Positions 54,873 through 64,000 of a stretch of DNA of 64,000 bases are shown in pieces (the first letter of the stretch is position 1; every line of letters begins with the position of its first letter). The DNA comes from Bifidobacterium sp. ESL0769 (GTDB lineage Bacteria > Actinomycetota > Actinomycetes > Actinomycetales > Bifidobacteriaceae): positions 310,001 to 374,000 of the forward strand of contig NZ_CP113918.1 of NCBI RefSeq assembly GCF_029395495.1, in the 5' to 3' direction. The translations under genes were made by a program, and so were the position numbers. Below the pieces are notes generated by a model. The model ran no database searches. It saw nothing but the letters and a program-made list of their open reading frames with translations, and was not told the origin of the DNA.

Positions 54873-55664
54873 ATGCGCGAACCCAATCCGATAACCGCAG
54901 CTGCTCAGGCTTCCGGCGAGCCGGTTTTCCGTGAAATCGGCGTCGGTCCGTGGTCGGATACCCACCCAGACGAACCTCGTCCTGACGACCCGCAATCCCC
55001 GAATTTCGATGAACGTTACGACCCGGAATTGCTCGACAACGGCGACCGCCGCAACGTGCTCGACAGGTTCCGTTACTGGTCAGTAGCCGCGATTAAGGCA
55101 GATCTTGACAAGCAGGGCCGGCACGACTTCGAAGTGGCCGTCGAAAACTGGACGCACGATTTCAACATTGGTTCGATGGTGCGCACGGCCAACGCCTTCG
55201 CCGCCCGCAAAGTGCATATCGTCGGTCCGCACAAGTGGAACCGCAAGGGTGCACTGATGACCGAGCTCTACCAGCATGTCGACCATCATCCCTCCATCGA
55301 GGAGCTGGTGGTGAGCTGGAAGAAGGAAATCGCCGAGGAAATCAGGCAGGCTGAAGCCGATGAAGCCAAAGCCGAATTTCGTGTGGACAAGGCTCGTTAT
55401 CATCGCATCGCCGAGGAGGCCAAAGCCTCCCGCATCATCGCGCTCGATATCATCCCCGGCGCGGTTCCCATCGAAACCTATCGTTTCCCGAATCGTTGCC
55501 TGATGCTGTTTGGCGCCGAAGGCCCGGGCCTTTCCCAAAAAGCGCTGGAACTGGCCGATGATGTGGTCTATATTTCCCAATTCGGCTCGGTACGTTCCAT
55601 CAACGCCGGTGCCGCCGCCGCTGTCTCGATGCACTGCTGGATCTCCCAGCACCTGACTCGATAA
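54873..55664 (+). CDS. TrmH/SpoU-family RNA methyltransferase
   Basis: 263 residues, SPOUT knot methyltransferase transferring a methyl from AdoMet to a tRNA or rRNA 2'-OH. HDFNIGSMVRTANAFAARKVHIVG (motif 1 with the catalytic Arg), LMLFGAEGPGLSQKALE (motif 2) and YISQFGSVRSINAGAAAAVSMH (motif 3, the knot) are all present. The N-terminal ~70 residues are acidic/Pro-rich. ATG 54873 lies directly after the upstream stop. The target nucleotide is not predictable from sequence. Confidence 0.92.
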   Translation: MREPNPITAAAQASGEPVFREIGVGPWSDTHPDEPRPDDPQSPNFDERYDPELLDNGDRRNVLDRFRYWSVAAIKADLDKQGRHDFEVAVENWTHDFNIGSMVRTANAFAARKVHIVGPHKWNRKGALMTELYQHVDHHPSIEELVVSWKKEIAEEIRQAEADEAKAEFRVDKARYHRIAEEAKASRIIALDIIPGAVPIETYRFPNRCLMLFGAEGPGLSQKALELADDVVYISQFGSVRSINAGAAAAVSMHCWISQHLTR

Positions 55665-55716
55665 AGTGTTTACCGCTTGTTAAATTGTGCAGGATCCAAT
55701 GGATGATTCTGCTTGC

Positions 55717-55790
55717 AACAAGACAATCCTGCGAGAAAATGTACGTTTCAAAGGTTCAAAGTGTGCGTTTTCTAACAGGATTGTCTTGTT
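55717..55790. repeat. Long inverted repeat between trmH-like gene and gatC
   Basis: AACAAGACAATCCTG (55717-55731) and CAGGATTGTCTTGTT (55776-55790) are perfectly complementary 15-mers, with inner AGAAAA/TTTTCT (55734-55739, 55768-55773). The loop contains AAAGTGTGCG. A further GCAGGAT at 55689 could pair alternatively with ATCCTGC at 55726. Possible terminator. Confidence 0.75.
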
Positions 55791-55895
55791 TCTAGCAGAA
55801 GTTGTCGGAATATCGGTTTATTCGTCATCGGAATCGGATTTTTGCGGATGAATCCCGTTATCTGAACGTCACAGACGACTCATATAGTTAAGGTT

Positions 55896-56195
55896 ATGCC
55901 TACTTTCACAAGAGAAACAGTCGAGCATCTGGGCCATCTCGCCCAGATTGCGCTCACCGACGAGGAAGCGACCCGCATGCAAGGCGAGTTGAACGTCATC
56001 GCCGATTCCATCAACAAGGTGCAGGAAGTCGCGTCCGACGACGTTGAACCCACTGCCAACCCGGTCCCGCTCGAGGCCTATCTGCGCCCCGACGTTCCCG
56101 AAAAGCCGCTGACCCGCGAAGAGGCGCTTTCCGGCGCCCCCGCCACCGAAGACGGTATGTTCGTGGCACCGCGAATCCTTGGAGGTGACGAATGA
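55896..56195 (+). CDS. gatC: Glutamyl-tRNA(Gln) amidotransferase subunit C
   Basis: 99 residues. [31 protein letters not shown] and [21 protein letters not shown] are typical GatC segments, the latter wrapping between GatA and GatB. It stabilises the complex that converts Glu-tRNA(Gln) (and often Asp-tRNA(Asn)) to the amide. First gene of gatCAB; the stop overlaps gatA. Its presence implies there may be no GlnRS. Confidence 0.96.
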   Translation: MPTFTRETVEHLGHLAQIALTDEEATRMQGELNVIADSINKVQEVASDDVEPTANPVPLEAYLRPDVPEKPLTREEALSGAPATEDGMFVAPRILGGDE

Positions 56196-57733
56196 TGGCC
56201 GAAACAAACGAACTGGTGAAGCTGACCGCCGCACAGATGGCGGAGAAGATTCGCAACAAGGAAGTCTCCAGCCGCGAGCTGGTCGACGCTGAGCTCAACG
56301 TCATCGATGCCGCCGAACCGGAATTGCACGCCTTCCTTCACGTTTCCGCCGACGAGGCTCGCGCCCAGGCCGACGAATTCGACAAGAAGAACACCGCAGG
56401 GGAGACCGAAGGCCTGCCGGAGCTTGCCGGTGTGCCGATCGCCATCAAGGACATGATCGTCACCAAGGGCATCCCTACGACGGCCGCCTCGAAGATTCTC
56501 GAGGGCTGGGTGCCGCCCTACGATGCCACGGTCATCAAGAAGCTCAAGGCCGCTGGCATGCCGTTGCTGGGCAAGACCAACCTCGATGAGTTTGCGCAGG
56601 GTTCCTCCACGGAGCATTCCGCGTATGGCCCGACCCACAATCCTTGGGATACCGAGCGCGTCCCCGGTGGTTCCGGTGGTGGTTCCGCATCCGCGGTCGC
56701 CGCGTTTGAGGCCCCGCTTGCCCTTGGCACCGATACCGGTGGCTCGATTCGTCAGCCTGGTTCGTTGACCGGTACGGTCGGCGTCAAGCCCACCTACGGC
56801 GGCGTCTCCCGTTTCGGCGCAATCGCCATGGCGAGCTCGCTCGACCAGATCGGCCCCGTCTCCCGCAACGTGCTCGATTCCGCACTGCTGCAGGAAATCA
56901 TCGGCGGCCACGACGTGCGTGATTCCACGTCCATCCCGATGGATGTGCCCCCGATTTCCAAGGCTGCCCGTGAAGGCTACAAGCGCGACCTCAAGGGTGT
57001 GCGCGTCGGCCTGGTGCGTCAGCTGAGCGGCGACGGCTACCAGCCCGGCGTTGAAGCCCGTTTCAACGAAGCGGTCAAGCTTTTGCAAGACATGGGTGCC
57101 GAAGTGGTCGAGGTCGATTGCCCGCACTTCGATTACGCGCTTGCTGCATATTACATCATCATGCCCTCCGAAGTCAGCTCCAACCTGGCCCGTTACGATG
57201 GCATGCGTTACGGCCTGCGCGTCATGCCGCCAGAAGGCGTGCCGCAGACCGCCGCCAACATGATGGCCTACACCCGTGAAGCCGGCTTCGGTGACGAAGT
57301 CAAGCGCCGTATCATCCTCGGCATCTACGCACTTTCCGCCGGTTACTACGACGCGTGGTACGGCTCGGCACAGAAGGTCCGTACCCTGATCATCGACGAC
57401 TTCAACAAGGCGTTCGAGAAGGCCGACGTGTTGGTCGCGCCCACTTCCCCGACCACCGCGTTCAAGTTCGGCGAGAAGATGAACGACCCGCTGACCATGT
57501 ATATGAGCGATGTCGCCACGATTCCGGCGAACATGGCCGGAACCCCCGCAATGAGCATTCCCGCAGGACTTTCGGACGACGGCCTGCCGGTCGGCTTCCA
57601 GTTCATGGCCCCGCAGAAGCACGACGAGCAGATGTACAAGCCCGCAGCCGCGCTCGAGGCCGCGCTCGAGGAGCAGTGGGGCGGCCCAATCTGGCAGTCC
57701 CTCAAGACCCCGTGGCTCGGGAACGCAAAGTAA
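56192..57733 (+). CDS. gatA: Glutamyl-tRNA(Gln) amidotransferase subunit A
   Basis: 513 residues, amidase-signature enzyme that releases ammonia from glutamine. The catalytic triad is the Lys near residue 86 in AIKDMIV, the cis-Ser in the [11 protein letters not shown] signature stretch, and the nucleophile Ser in [15 protein letters not shown] Met-Met pair (56192, 56195) leaves a one-codon ambiguity; ATGATG overlaps the gatC stop, preceded by GGAGG. Between gatC and gatB in the classic order. Confidence 0.97.
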   Translation: MMAETNELVKLTAAQMAEKIRNKEVSSRELVDAELNVIDAAEPELHAFLHVSADEARAQADEFDKKNTAGETEGLPELAGVPIAIKDMIVTKGIPTTAASKILEGWVPPYDATVIKKLKAAGMPLLGKTNLDEFAQGSSTEHSAYGPTHNPWDTERVPGGSGGGSASAVAAFEAPLALGTDTGGSIRQPGSLTGTVGVKPTYGGVSRFGAIAMASSLDQIGPVSRNVLDSALLQEIIGGHDVRDSTSIPMDVPPISKAAREGYKRDLKGVRVGLVRQLSGDGYQPGVEARFNEAVKLLQDMGAEVVEVDCPHFDYALAAYYIIMPSEVSSNLARYDGMRYGLRVMPPEGVPQTAANMMAYTREAGFGDEVKRRIILGIYALSAGYYDAWYGSAQKVRTLIIDDFNKAFEKADVLVAPTSPTTAFKFGEKMNDPLTMYMSDVATIPANMAGTPAMSIPAGLSDDGLPVGFQFMAPQKHDEQMYKPAAALEAALEEQWGGPIWQSLKTPWLGNAK

Positions 57734-57757
57734 TCGGACGGCAAGGAGCATAAAATC

Positions 57758-59257
57758 ATGGCTGAAAAATTGATGAAGTATTCCGATGCCGTCAAGGAAT
57801 TTGACCCGGTATTCGGTCTGGAAACCCACGTCGAGCTGTGCACGCAGACCAAGCTGTTCTGCCCGGCGCACGAAGAGTTCGGCGCGGAACCGAACACGGA
57901 GTTGACCCCGGTAAGCCTCGGCCTGCCCGGATCGCTCCCGGTGGTCAACAAGACCGCCGTCGATTTCGCGATCAAGCTGGGTCTGGCGCTGCACTGCCAG
58001 ATCAACGAGTGGAGCCAGTTCGCGCGTAAGAACTATTTCTACCCGGACATGCCTCGCGACTATCAGATCTCCCAGTTCGACAAACCGACCAATGGTAACG
58101 GCTACCTCGACATCGAGCTCGACGACGGCACCCCCTTCCGCGTGCCGATTGAGCGCGCGCACATCGAGGACGACGCCGGCAAGAACACCCACGTGGGCGG
58201 TGCCGACGGCCGTATTGAAGGTGCCGACCATTCGCTGGTCGACTACAACCGCGCCGGCGTCCCGCTGATCGAAATCGTCACCAAGCCTGTCGAAGGCGGC
58301 GGCGACCGCGTCCCAGAGATTGCGGACGCCTACATGCGTGCCATTCGCGACATCGTGCGTGCCCTGGGTATTTCCCATGGCCGCATGGAACAGGGCAACA
58401 TGCGTGCCGACGTCAACATTTCGTTGCGCAAGAAGGGTGAGACCAAGCTCGGCACCCGTAGCGAGACCAAGAACGTCAACACCTTCCGCGGCATCAAGAA
58501 GACCCTGCAGTACGAGATTCGCCGTCAGGCGGCTATCCTCGACGAGGGCGGCGAGATCCTGCAGGAGACTCGTCACTGGGACGAAGCCACGCAGACCACG
58601 GCCGGCGGTCGTGTGAAGTCCGACGCGAACGATTACCGTTACTTCCCCGATCCGGACCTGGTGATGCTGCACATCACGCAGGATCACATCGACGAAATCG
58701 CCAAGACCATGCCGGAGATGCCTCGCGAGCACCGCGCCCGTCTGCAGTCCGAATGGAAGCTCAGTGATCTCGAGATGCGCGACATCATCAACGCCGATGC
58801 GCTCGACTTGGTCGAAGAGACCGTCAAGGATGGCGCGAGTGCAGCCGGCGCCCGCAAGTGGTGGCTCGGCGAGATTTCCCGCGTCGCCAACGAGCGCAGC
58901 CTTTCGCTTGAAGAGCTGCCGATCACCCCGGCCGATGTGGCTGAGGTTGAGAAGCTTGTTGCCGACGGCAAACTGAACGACAAGCTCGCCAAGCAGACCG
59001 TCACTGGCGTTCTCGCCGGCGAAGGCACACCTGACGAAGTCGTGAAGAAGCACGGCTATCAGGTCGTCTCCGACGACGGTGCACTCGACAAGGCGATTGA
59101 CGAGGCTCTTGCCGCCAACCCGGACGTGGCTGAAAAGCTCAAGAGCGGCAACATGAAGCCGATGGGCGCCATCATCGGTGCCGTCATGCGCGCCACCCAC
59201 GGTCAAGCCGATGCCAAGGCCGTGAGCGCTTTGGTCATCAAGAAGATGAAGAACTGA
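57758..59257 (+). CDS. gatB: Aspartyl/glutamyl-tRNA(Asn/Gln) amidotransferase subunit B
   Basis: 499 residues. [59 protein letters not shown] and [31 protein letters not shown] form the catalytic cradle with kinase and transamidase activity. The C-terminal YqeY-like helical and tail domain follows ([29 protein letters not shown]). GCAAGGAGC lies upstream. Terminator at 59286. Confidence 0.97.
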   Translation: MAEKLMKYSDAVKEFDPVFGLETHVELCTQTKLFCPAHEEFGAEPNTELTPVSLGLPGSLPVVNKTAVDFAIKLGLALHCQINEWSQFARKNYFYPDMPRDYQISQFDKPTNGNGYLDIELDDGTPFRVPIERAHIEDDAGKNTHVGGADGRIEGADHSLVDYNRAGVPLIEIVTKPVEGGGDRVPEIADAYMRAIRDIVRALGISHGRMEQGNMRADVNISLRKKGETKLGTRSETKNVNTFRGIKKTLQYEIRRQAAILDEGGEILQETRHWDEATQTTAGGRVKSDANDYRYFPDPDLVMLHITQDHIDEIAKTMPEMPREHRARLQSEWKLSDLEMRDIINADALDLVEETVKDGASAAGARKWWLGEISRVANERSLSLEELPITPADVAEVEKLVADGKLNDKLAKQTVTGVLAGEGTPDEVVKKHGYQVVSDDGALDKAIDEALAANPDVAEKLKSGNMKPMGAIIGAVMRATHGQADAKAVSALVIKKMKN

Positions 59258-59285
59258 GTCTTCTTTATAGAAGCCGAAGAATTTA

Positions 59286-59319
59286 TGGGACGAATGCAAA
59301 AATGTGTTCGTCCCATTTT
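59286..59319 (+). terminator. Rho-independent terminator of gatCAB
   Basis: TGGGACGAA (59286-59294) pairs with TTCGTCCCA (59307-59315), followed by TTTT. Confidence 0.9.
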
Positions 59320-59413
59320 CTATGAAGCGAGAGCACAATAGCTTTCAGCGAATAGTCAGGCGAACACGATAATCTTGTTAAAGATTTCAAGTGTGTTGGA
59401 GGAATGAAAGCAA

Positions 59414-60634
59414 ATGTCTGGAAACTCCGAAAACCCCAGTGCAGAGGTTAGTCCGCGTCAGCTGCCCAAGAGTATTGTCATCCCGGAGATTCGTGGCGAA
59501 ATGGTGCATCTGCGCCCTGCCACTCTTGACGATATCCCGAAGCTCGACCAGCTTGAGGTCTATTTCAACGCTTCCGGCGATACCGGCAAAGACAAGCAAT
59601 CCGAACGTGCCGTGGTTCAGGCTTGGGTCAAGCGTTCCGTGGCGTGGGTCAATGGCATAGCTGCCTCCGATTCAGGAGTAGGAGACCCTGAAGCCCGCCG
59701 CACGATGGCTTGGGCGATTTTGACCGATGCTGACCATGATATTGACGGCAAAGTCGACGCCGGTGCCACCGATAATGTCATCGGTATGATTTTCCTTATC
59801 GATATCGACGGCTGGGCCCGTTCCGCGCGTATCCAGGTGATGTTGGGCAAGGATTATCGCGGTCGCGGCTATTCCCGCGACGCCATGCCCCGCGTGATGA
59901 CCTATGGTTTCGCCGCCTCGCCGGTCGGGCTCGGCATGCACCGCATCTGGGTGGCCGTGCCAGAAAAGAGCTCGCGCACGCTTTCGGTCTATCAGTCCTT
60001 GGGCTTCATCAAGTCCGGAACCTCCCGAGATTCGCTGTGGGACGCCTCTATCGGCAAGTATCAGGATTTGATAGTTCTCGATACTCTTGCCGACGAATAC
60101 GATCCGATTCGCTCACTTGACGCCTTCGGCATGCACGTCATTGAGGGTAACCCTGGCGTTAAAGAGGCTATGGCCGCACGCGAGCATTCCATTGAAATCA
60201 AGCAGCACAAGCACAGCAATGACAAGGCCGACGTTGCAGGTGCCGACGCCAGTTGTGGCGAAAGCGCTGGAAACGAATCTGGCCGCGCAGCCTTCGGACA
60301 AAAGGTCAATGGCCAAGCAGGCAAGCGTGATGGGCAAGGCGGCAGCAAAGATTCCGGAAAACAATCTGTTCGCGAAGCCACTTCAACAGGTGCTGACATC
60401 ACCGACAAAACTCGTTCGAATGATTTCGTATCGTCCTCGGCAGACGGCTCAGGCCGCAAACACGATGCCGACGACGATTCCGAAACGTCATGGCCCTATT
60501 CGGCAACGCAAAGCAAGAAATCGAAGAAGGCTTGGTGGCGTAATATCGGCCATAATGGTCAAAACAAGGCCAAGGCCGACAGCAAGATTGCTTCAACCGA
60601 CAATTCAGATAAGTCAGGGGGTAGCGTTCAGTGA
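59414..60634 (+). CDS. GNAT N-acetyltransferase with long disordered tail
   Basis: 406 residues. Residues ~25-230 are a RimJ/RimL-type GNAT fold: GEMVHLRPATLDDIPKLDQLE, VMLGKDYRGRGYSRDAMPRVMTYGFA (acetyl-CoA loop) and HRIWVAVPEKSSRTLSVYQSLGFIKSG. The last ~170 residues are hydrophilic and low-complexity (Lys/Ser/Asp/Gly/Ala), ending Lys-rich. An internal extension ~60-110 also departs from the family. The target is unknown. GGAGGAATG lies upstream. Its stop overlaps the DUF2469 start (GTGA). Confidence 0.85.
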   Translation: MSGNSENPSAEVSPRQLPKSIVIPEIRGEMVHLRPATLDDIPKLDQLEVYFNASGDTGKDKQSERAVVQAWVKRSVAWVNGIAASDSGVGDPEARRTMAWAILTDADHDIDGKVDAGATDNVIGMIFLIDIDGWARSARIQVMLGKDYRGRGYSRDAMPRVMTYGFAASPVGLGMHRIWVAVPEKSSRTLSVYQSLGFIKSGTSRDSLWDASIGKYQDLIVLDTLADEYDPIRSLDAFGMHVIEGNPGVKEAMAAREHSIEIKQHKHSNDKADVAGADASCGESAGNESGRAAFGQKVNGQAGKRDGQGGSKDSGKQSVREATSTGADITDKTRSNDFVSSSADGSGRKHDADDDSETSWPYSATQSKKSKKAWWRNIGHNGQNKAKADSKIASTDNSDKSGGSVQ

Positions 60635-60945
60635 GCGCTGAAGATCTCGACGATTACGAGATGAACGCCGAGCTGGCGCTCTACAAGGAGTACCGCGACG
60701 TCATCAAGCTTTTCACCTACGTCGTAGAGACGGAACGACGCTTCTACTTGGCCAACAAGGTCGATTTCAACGTGCGTTCCGCCGGGCAGGACGTCTACTT
60801 CGACGTGCAACTCACCGACGCGTGGGTCTGGGACGTGTACCGGTCCTCGCGATTCGTCAAGAACGTGAGAATTGTTACGTTTAAGGATGTCAACGTAGAG
60901 GAAGTGCAGAAGTCCGACATCGATATTCCTGATTCTTTGGCGTAG
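60631..60945 (+). CDS. DUF2469 family protein
   Basis: 104 residues starting at GTG. YEMNAELALYKEYRDVIKLFTYVVETERRFYLAN is the conserved opening of DUF2469, an actinobacterial family with no defined role, commonly found near rnhB/lepB in the lineage; neither is here. Acidic, with no Cys and no membrane segment. Translationally coupled to the GNAT gene. Confidence 0.9.
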   Translation: MSAEDLDDYEMNAELALYKEYRDVIKLFTYVVETERRFYLANKVDFNVRSAGQDVYFDVQLTDAWVWDVYRSSRFVKNVRIVTFKDVNVEEVQKSDIDIPDSLA

Positions 60946-60962
60946 GAACAGCTACAACTGGC

Positions 60963-61058
60963 GGTCTGGGAGGCAGAGGCATACATTGCTCGACACGCTC
61001 CGGGCCGCTCAGGCCAAGTCTTTACGGTCGAGCAACGCATGCCTCTGCCTCCCAGACC
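60963..61058. repeat. 96-nt long-stem inverted repeat
   Basis: The left arm 60963-60994 (GGTCTGGGAGGCAGAGGCAT, then acattgctcgac) and right arm 61027-61058 are complementary at 30 of 32 positions; the loop is 32 nt and contains GGGCC and GGCC. It lies 18 bp after the DUF2469 stop, without a T-run after it. The stem far exceeds an ordinary terminator. Nothing else is apparent in the rest of 60946-61253. Confidence 0.85.
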
Positions 61059-61253
61059 TCAACCTTACAAATCGCCAAGAGAACGACTGGGGCGATGTCG
61101 AAGTTCTGAGGGGCACTTTTAAGCAAATTTGAAGAATGTTCGTGTATGTTGTGAGGCATTCATTGGTCTGGTTTGCGCTTTCGTGTAGGCTGAGGATGAT
61201 TTGTGTAATGGGGCGTATTGGCTTCAAAGGTATGTATTTTTCGGGAGGCAGTT

Positions 61254-62936
61254 GTGGCTGAGGATGCGGATAAGAAATCTGTGGTGATTATTGGTGGCGG
61301 GCCTGCGGGCCTGACCGCCGCTTGGGAGCTGTTGAAGGACGGCGGCGCCAGCAAGTATGATGTGACCGTTTTGGAAGCGACGAAAGAGTTCGGCGGCATC
61401 AGCCGTACAGTGAAGCACAACGGCAACCGCATGGATATCGGCGGGCATCGTTTCTTCTCCAAGGACGACCGTGTGATGGACTGGTGGAAGAACATCATGC
61501 CGCTGCAGGGTGCGCCTTCATACGACGACAAGAAACTCGGTCGTCACCACGACCTCGAGCCCGGCGGCCCGGATCCGGAGAAGACGGATGTGGTGATGTT
61601 GAAGCGCCACCGTGTCTCTCGTATCTTCTGGAACCAACATTTCCTGGACTATCCGATTTCGCTTTCCCCGGGCTTGTTCAAGGCACTGGGCCTGAAGCTG
61701 ACGTTGAAGGCCGGGTTCAGCTATCTCTGGTCGATGATTCACAAGCTGCCGGAAGACAATCTCGAGAACTTCTATATCAACCGTTTCGGCCGCCAACTCT
61801 ATTCAATGTTCTTCGAGGGCTACACCACGAAGGTTTGGGGTCGTACTCCTGCTGAGATTTCGGCAGATTGGGGCGCCCAGCGCGTGCGTGGCTTGAGCGT
61901 CATTTCCGTGCTCAAGAACGCCATCCAGAAGATGATGCCGAAGAAGCGGGATTCCAAGGACGTCGAGACCTCGCTGATCGAGGAGTTCTGGTACCCGAAG
62001 CTTGGCCCGGGCCAGCTCTGGGAGATCGTCGAAGGCCAGGTTGTTGACAACGGCGGCAAGGTATTGACGGATGCGAACGTGGTTGAGCTGCGCCAGAAGG
62101 ACGACGGTAGCATCGCTTCGGTCGTGTATCTCGATGCTGACGGCAAGCGCGTCGAGCTCGGCGGAGATCAGTTCATTTCTTCTATGCCGGTCAAGGACTT
62201 GGTCAACGCCATCGATAAGGCCGCGAAAGACGACGAAGCCGGAAAACCCGCTGACAGCAACGACAGCGCTAATAAGTCTGCTTCCAAGGAAGTCGCCACG
62301 ACCTCCGAGGATGTGCCCGCCGATATGAAGCGTATCGCCAACGGCCTGCCCTACCGTGATTTCGTCACTGTCGGCCTCTTGGTCAAGCACCTGCGTTTGA
62401 AGAACACGACGGATATGAAGACGCTTGGCAACCCGCCGATTGTGCCGGACTGCTGGATCTACGTGCAGGACCCGGGCTACAAGGTCGGCCGCGTGCAGAT
62501 TTTCAACAACTGGAGCCCGTATCTGGTCAAGGATGTCGACAATACGGTTTGGGTCGGCCTCGAGTACTTCTGCGAGGAAGGCGATGATTTCTGGAATCTT
62601 TCAGATGAAGAAGCCACTGCGTTCGCCATCAAGGAACTCACGCGCATGCGCGTGATCAACGGTCCCGAGGACGTTCTGGATTCGCACCGCGAGCATGTCA
62701 AGAAGGCGTACCCCGCCTACTTCGACACCTACGACGAGATGCCTCAGCTTATCGATTACCTTGATTCGTTCGGCAATCTCTACTGCGTCGGTCGCAACGG
62801 CCAGCACCGCTACAACAACCAGGACCATTCCATGGCCAGCGCGATGGAGGCCGTGGGCAACATCAAGTCCGGCCGTGCCGACAAGAAGAACGTCTGGTCG
62901 GTCAACACCGAAAAGTCCTACCACGAAGAAAAGTAG
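61254..62936 (+). CDS. FAD-dependent oxidoreductase, UDP-galactopyranose-mutase/amine-oxidase-like
   Basis: 560 residues. Residues 7-40 are a Rossmann FAD-binding fold ([18 protein letters not shown], then [17 protein letters not shown]); [19 protein letters not shown] is typical of NAD(P)-binding flavoproteins tied to polysaccharide biosynthesis and UDP-Galp mutases. [23 protein letters not shown] near the C-terminus is the FAD-contact motif. An Asp/Ser/Lys-rich insert (~322-361) interrupts the middle. The GTG at 61254 has GGGAGG 5 nt upstream; an earlier frame from 61218 lacks one. No glycosyltransferase cluster is visible nearby in the window. Confidence 0.83.
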   Translation: MAEDADKKSVVIIGGGPAGLTAAWELLKDGGASKYDVTVLEATKEFGGISRTVKHNGNRMDIGGHRFFSKDDRVMDWWKNIMPLQGAPSYDDKKLGRHHDLEPGGPDPEKTDVVMLKRHRVSRIFWNQHFLDYPISLSPGLFKALGLKLTLKAGFSYLWSMIHKLPEDNLENFYINRFGRQLYSMFFEGYTTKVWGRTPAEISADWGAQRVRGLSVISVLKNAIQKMMPKKRDSKDVETSLIEEFWYPKLGPGQLWEIVEGQVVDNGGKVLTDANVVELRQKDDGSIASVVYLDADGKRVELGGDQFISSMPVKDLVNAIDKAAKDDEAGKPADSNDSANKSASKEVATTSEDVPADMKRIANGLPYRDFVTVGLLVKHLRLKNTTDMKTLGNPPIVPDCWIYVQDPGYKVGRVQIFNNWSPYLVKDVDNTVWVGLEYFCEEGDDFWNLSDEEATAFAIKELTRMRVINGPEDVLDSHREHVKKAYPAYFDTYDEMPQLIDYLDSFGNLYCVGRNGQHRYNNQDHSMASAMEAVGNIKSGRADKKNVWSVNTEKSYHEEK

Positions 62937-62969
62937 CCGTTAGCCAGTTTTAACTTTTATCGTATACAA

Positions 62970-63001
62970 GGCGAATGCTCCTGACGGGGCGTTCGTCTTT
63001 T
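62970..63001 (+). terminator. Terminator after the FAD oxidoreductase
   Basis: GGCGAATGCTCC (62970-62981) pairs with GGGGCGTTCGTC (62986-62997), including a few G-U pairs, and is followed by TTTT. Confidence 0.82.
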
Positions 63002-63183
63002 GCGTTTTCCGACACGCTTCCGCTTCAGGCGTGGCGAAGGTCGCACATCGGTTGTACGCTAAAGGGAAGTTCGAAAACCACAAGTTGGTGTCGAATATTC
63101 ACACGCGGTTTTTAAAGATGCCGCATCTTTTTCATTACGCTTCCGGGCACTGCCGTAGGAAGTCAAGGAAAGGCAACATTATA

Positions 63184-64000
63184 GTGGCAACTAGCCAGAA
63201 TATTGAGGATATGAAGCTGCCTGAGCTGAAGACGCTCGCCAAGCAGATGGGACTTCGCGGTACGTCAACGATGCGTAAGCCGGAATTGCTCGCCACCCTT
63301 CAAGCCGCGAGAACAGGTGGTCAAGCGCCCAGCGGTGTCACGGTTCGTGCGCCAAAGGCCGCTCCTAAAGCTGCTCTGAAAAAGAGCAGCGACGATAACG
63401 ATACGTCCAATGAGTCCAAAGCTGTGCAAAGGCAAAGCTCTGGAACTGAGCATGCCAGTCAATCGGCAAGCGGTGAAGGCAAAGAATCCGCTGACGCGCG
63501 CAAATTCGGCAATGGCATGTCGACCAATGCTGAGAAGCACGAAAAGGCTCCGGTCAATGCCATCCGTCATTCCTCTGCCAGTATGAACGCCAAGCGTTCG
63601 CAAAAGCAGGAAAACCAGGAAGAACGTGAGTCGCAAGAGCCCAGGCTTTTTGATGACGACGAGCCGCTGCACCGCCGGAACAGGTCGTTTGTGGCCCACC
63701 GCCGTGGTGAGCGTGAAATGGAAGAGGGCGGCGAGGAACACATCCGTCGTCGCAACTATCGTGCGGAGCAGCAGTCCCGTCACGATACCGCTTCCAACGA
63801 AGTTCGTGATTTGGACGACATTCTCGCCACATTGCCTGTCGTCGGCAATGACGAGGGCAGCTCCAAGGACGGCAAAGAGGAAGAGCCCCGTCGCGAGTTC
63901 ACCCGCCACACGCGTCGTAACGATCGTTACAACCGCGAGGAACGTGGCAGTGAGCGTCATCAGCGCAGGATGCGCGGGCGCGATCGCAACAATAATTACG
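63184..64000 (+). CDS. rho: Transcription termination factor Rho, N-terminal part (runs off the window)
   Basis: The frame from GTG 63184 stays open to the window end (272 codons). LPELKTLAKQMGLRGTSTMRKPELLATLQ is the Rho N-terminal (SAP-like) domain. It is followed by a long Arg/Asn/Glu/Asp-rich insertion (RRNRSFV, RRNYRAEQQ, RRNDRYNREERGSERHQRR), the N-terminal insertion typical of high-GC actinobacterial Rho. The RNA-binding and ATPase domains must lie beyond the window. A weak GGAAAGG lies upstream. Confidence 0.9.
   Translation, partial: MATSQNIEDMKLPELKTLAKQMGLRGTSTMRKPELLATLQAARTGGQAPSGVTVRAPKAAPKAALKKSSDDNDTSNESKAVQRQSSGTEHASQSASGEGKESADARKFGNGMSTNAEKHEKAPVNAIRHSSASMNAKRSQKQENQEERESQEPRLFDDDEPLHRRNRSFVAHRRGEREMEEGGEEHIRRRNYRAEQQSRHDTASNEVRDLDDILATLPVVGNDEGSSKDGKEEEPRREFTRHTRRNDRYNREERGSERHQRRMRGRDRNNNY

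Noticed and set aside
56078..59338. 1086-aa antisense frame opposite gatA-gatB
   Set aside because: It lies wholly opposite two well-conserved genes, has His/Asp/Arg/Gly-rich composition typical of high-GC antisense frames and matches no family I know.

Overview
This 64 kb window looks like a contiguous chromosomal segment of a Bifidobacteriaceae genome, most likely Bifidobacterium or a close relative. The evidence is moderately high GC coding sequence (by eye about 55-60%), mevalonate-pathway isoprenoid enzymes, a HAIR element in front of clpB, actinobacterial families (DUF2469, DUF3152, YwiC-like, an Arg/Asn-rich Rho N-terminus) and the gene orders gatCAB and rpsF-ssb-rpsR-rplI. Species cannot be assigned. 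I see no prophage, insertion sequence, CRISPR array or rRNA operon.

Layout. 0-8.7 kb: C69 dipeptidase, formate-THF ligase with a small membrane protein, an MIF-like tautomerase, a fused phosphomevalonate kinase / type 2 IPP isomerase, and a 3-methyladenine glycosylase. 9-16.4 kb: a YwiC-like membrane protein, then a nucleoside-salvage locus (MFS transporter, nucleoside hydrolase, LacI regulator, ribokinase) tied together by four copies of a palindromic operator, with a secreted histidine-phosphatase lipoprotein inside it. 16.4-18.1 kb: an AbiEi-like/PD-(D/E)XK gene flanked on both sides by degenerate ~50 bp hairpin repeats. 18-24 kb: prs, a large zinc-ribbon membrane protein, and rpsF-ssb-rpsR-rplI. 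24-33.5 kb: three MFS-type transporters, pyruvate oxidase, a GH1 of the 6-phospho-beta-glucosidase type, and tRNA-Lys(CTT). 34-37.7 kb: aquaglyceroporin, a DUF3152 metalloprotease-like protein, and GluQRS.

37.7-45.5 kb: a complete tryptophan operon (trpE-G-D-C-F-B-A) behind a Trp-specific T-box leader, with two tiny ORFs placed before trpC and trpA. 45.5-55.7 kb: YggS-type PLP protein, acylphosphatase, FAH-family hydrolase, ClpB, a metal-ATPase-like membrane remnant, RmuC, a PRTase-like protein and a TrmH-family methyltransferase. 55.9-64 kb: gatCAB, a GNAT with a long tail, DUF2469, a UDP-galactopyranose-mutase-like flavoprotein, and the first 272 codons of rho, which runs off the end.

Two themes stand out. 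First, many conserved enzymes carry low-complexity (Asn/Ser/Ala/Gly/Asp-rich) insertions or linkers; the most striking is the ~120-residue Gly/Ala linker joining phosphomevalonate kinase to IPP isomerase. Second, intergenic regions are rich in hairpins and short tandem arrays (51, 63 and 32 bp periods), several sharing an AAAAGTGC-type core. The best candidates for something undescribed are the mevalonate-pathway fusion, the duplicated-start mini-ORFs in the trp operon, and the hairpin-flanked AbiEi/nuclease gene.
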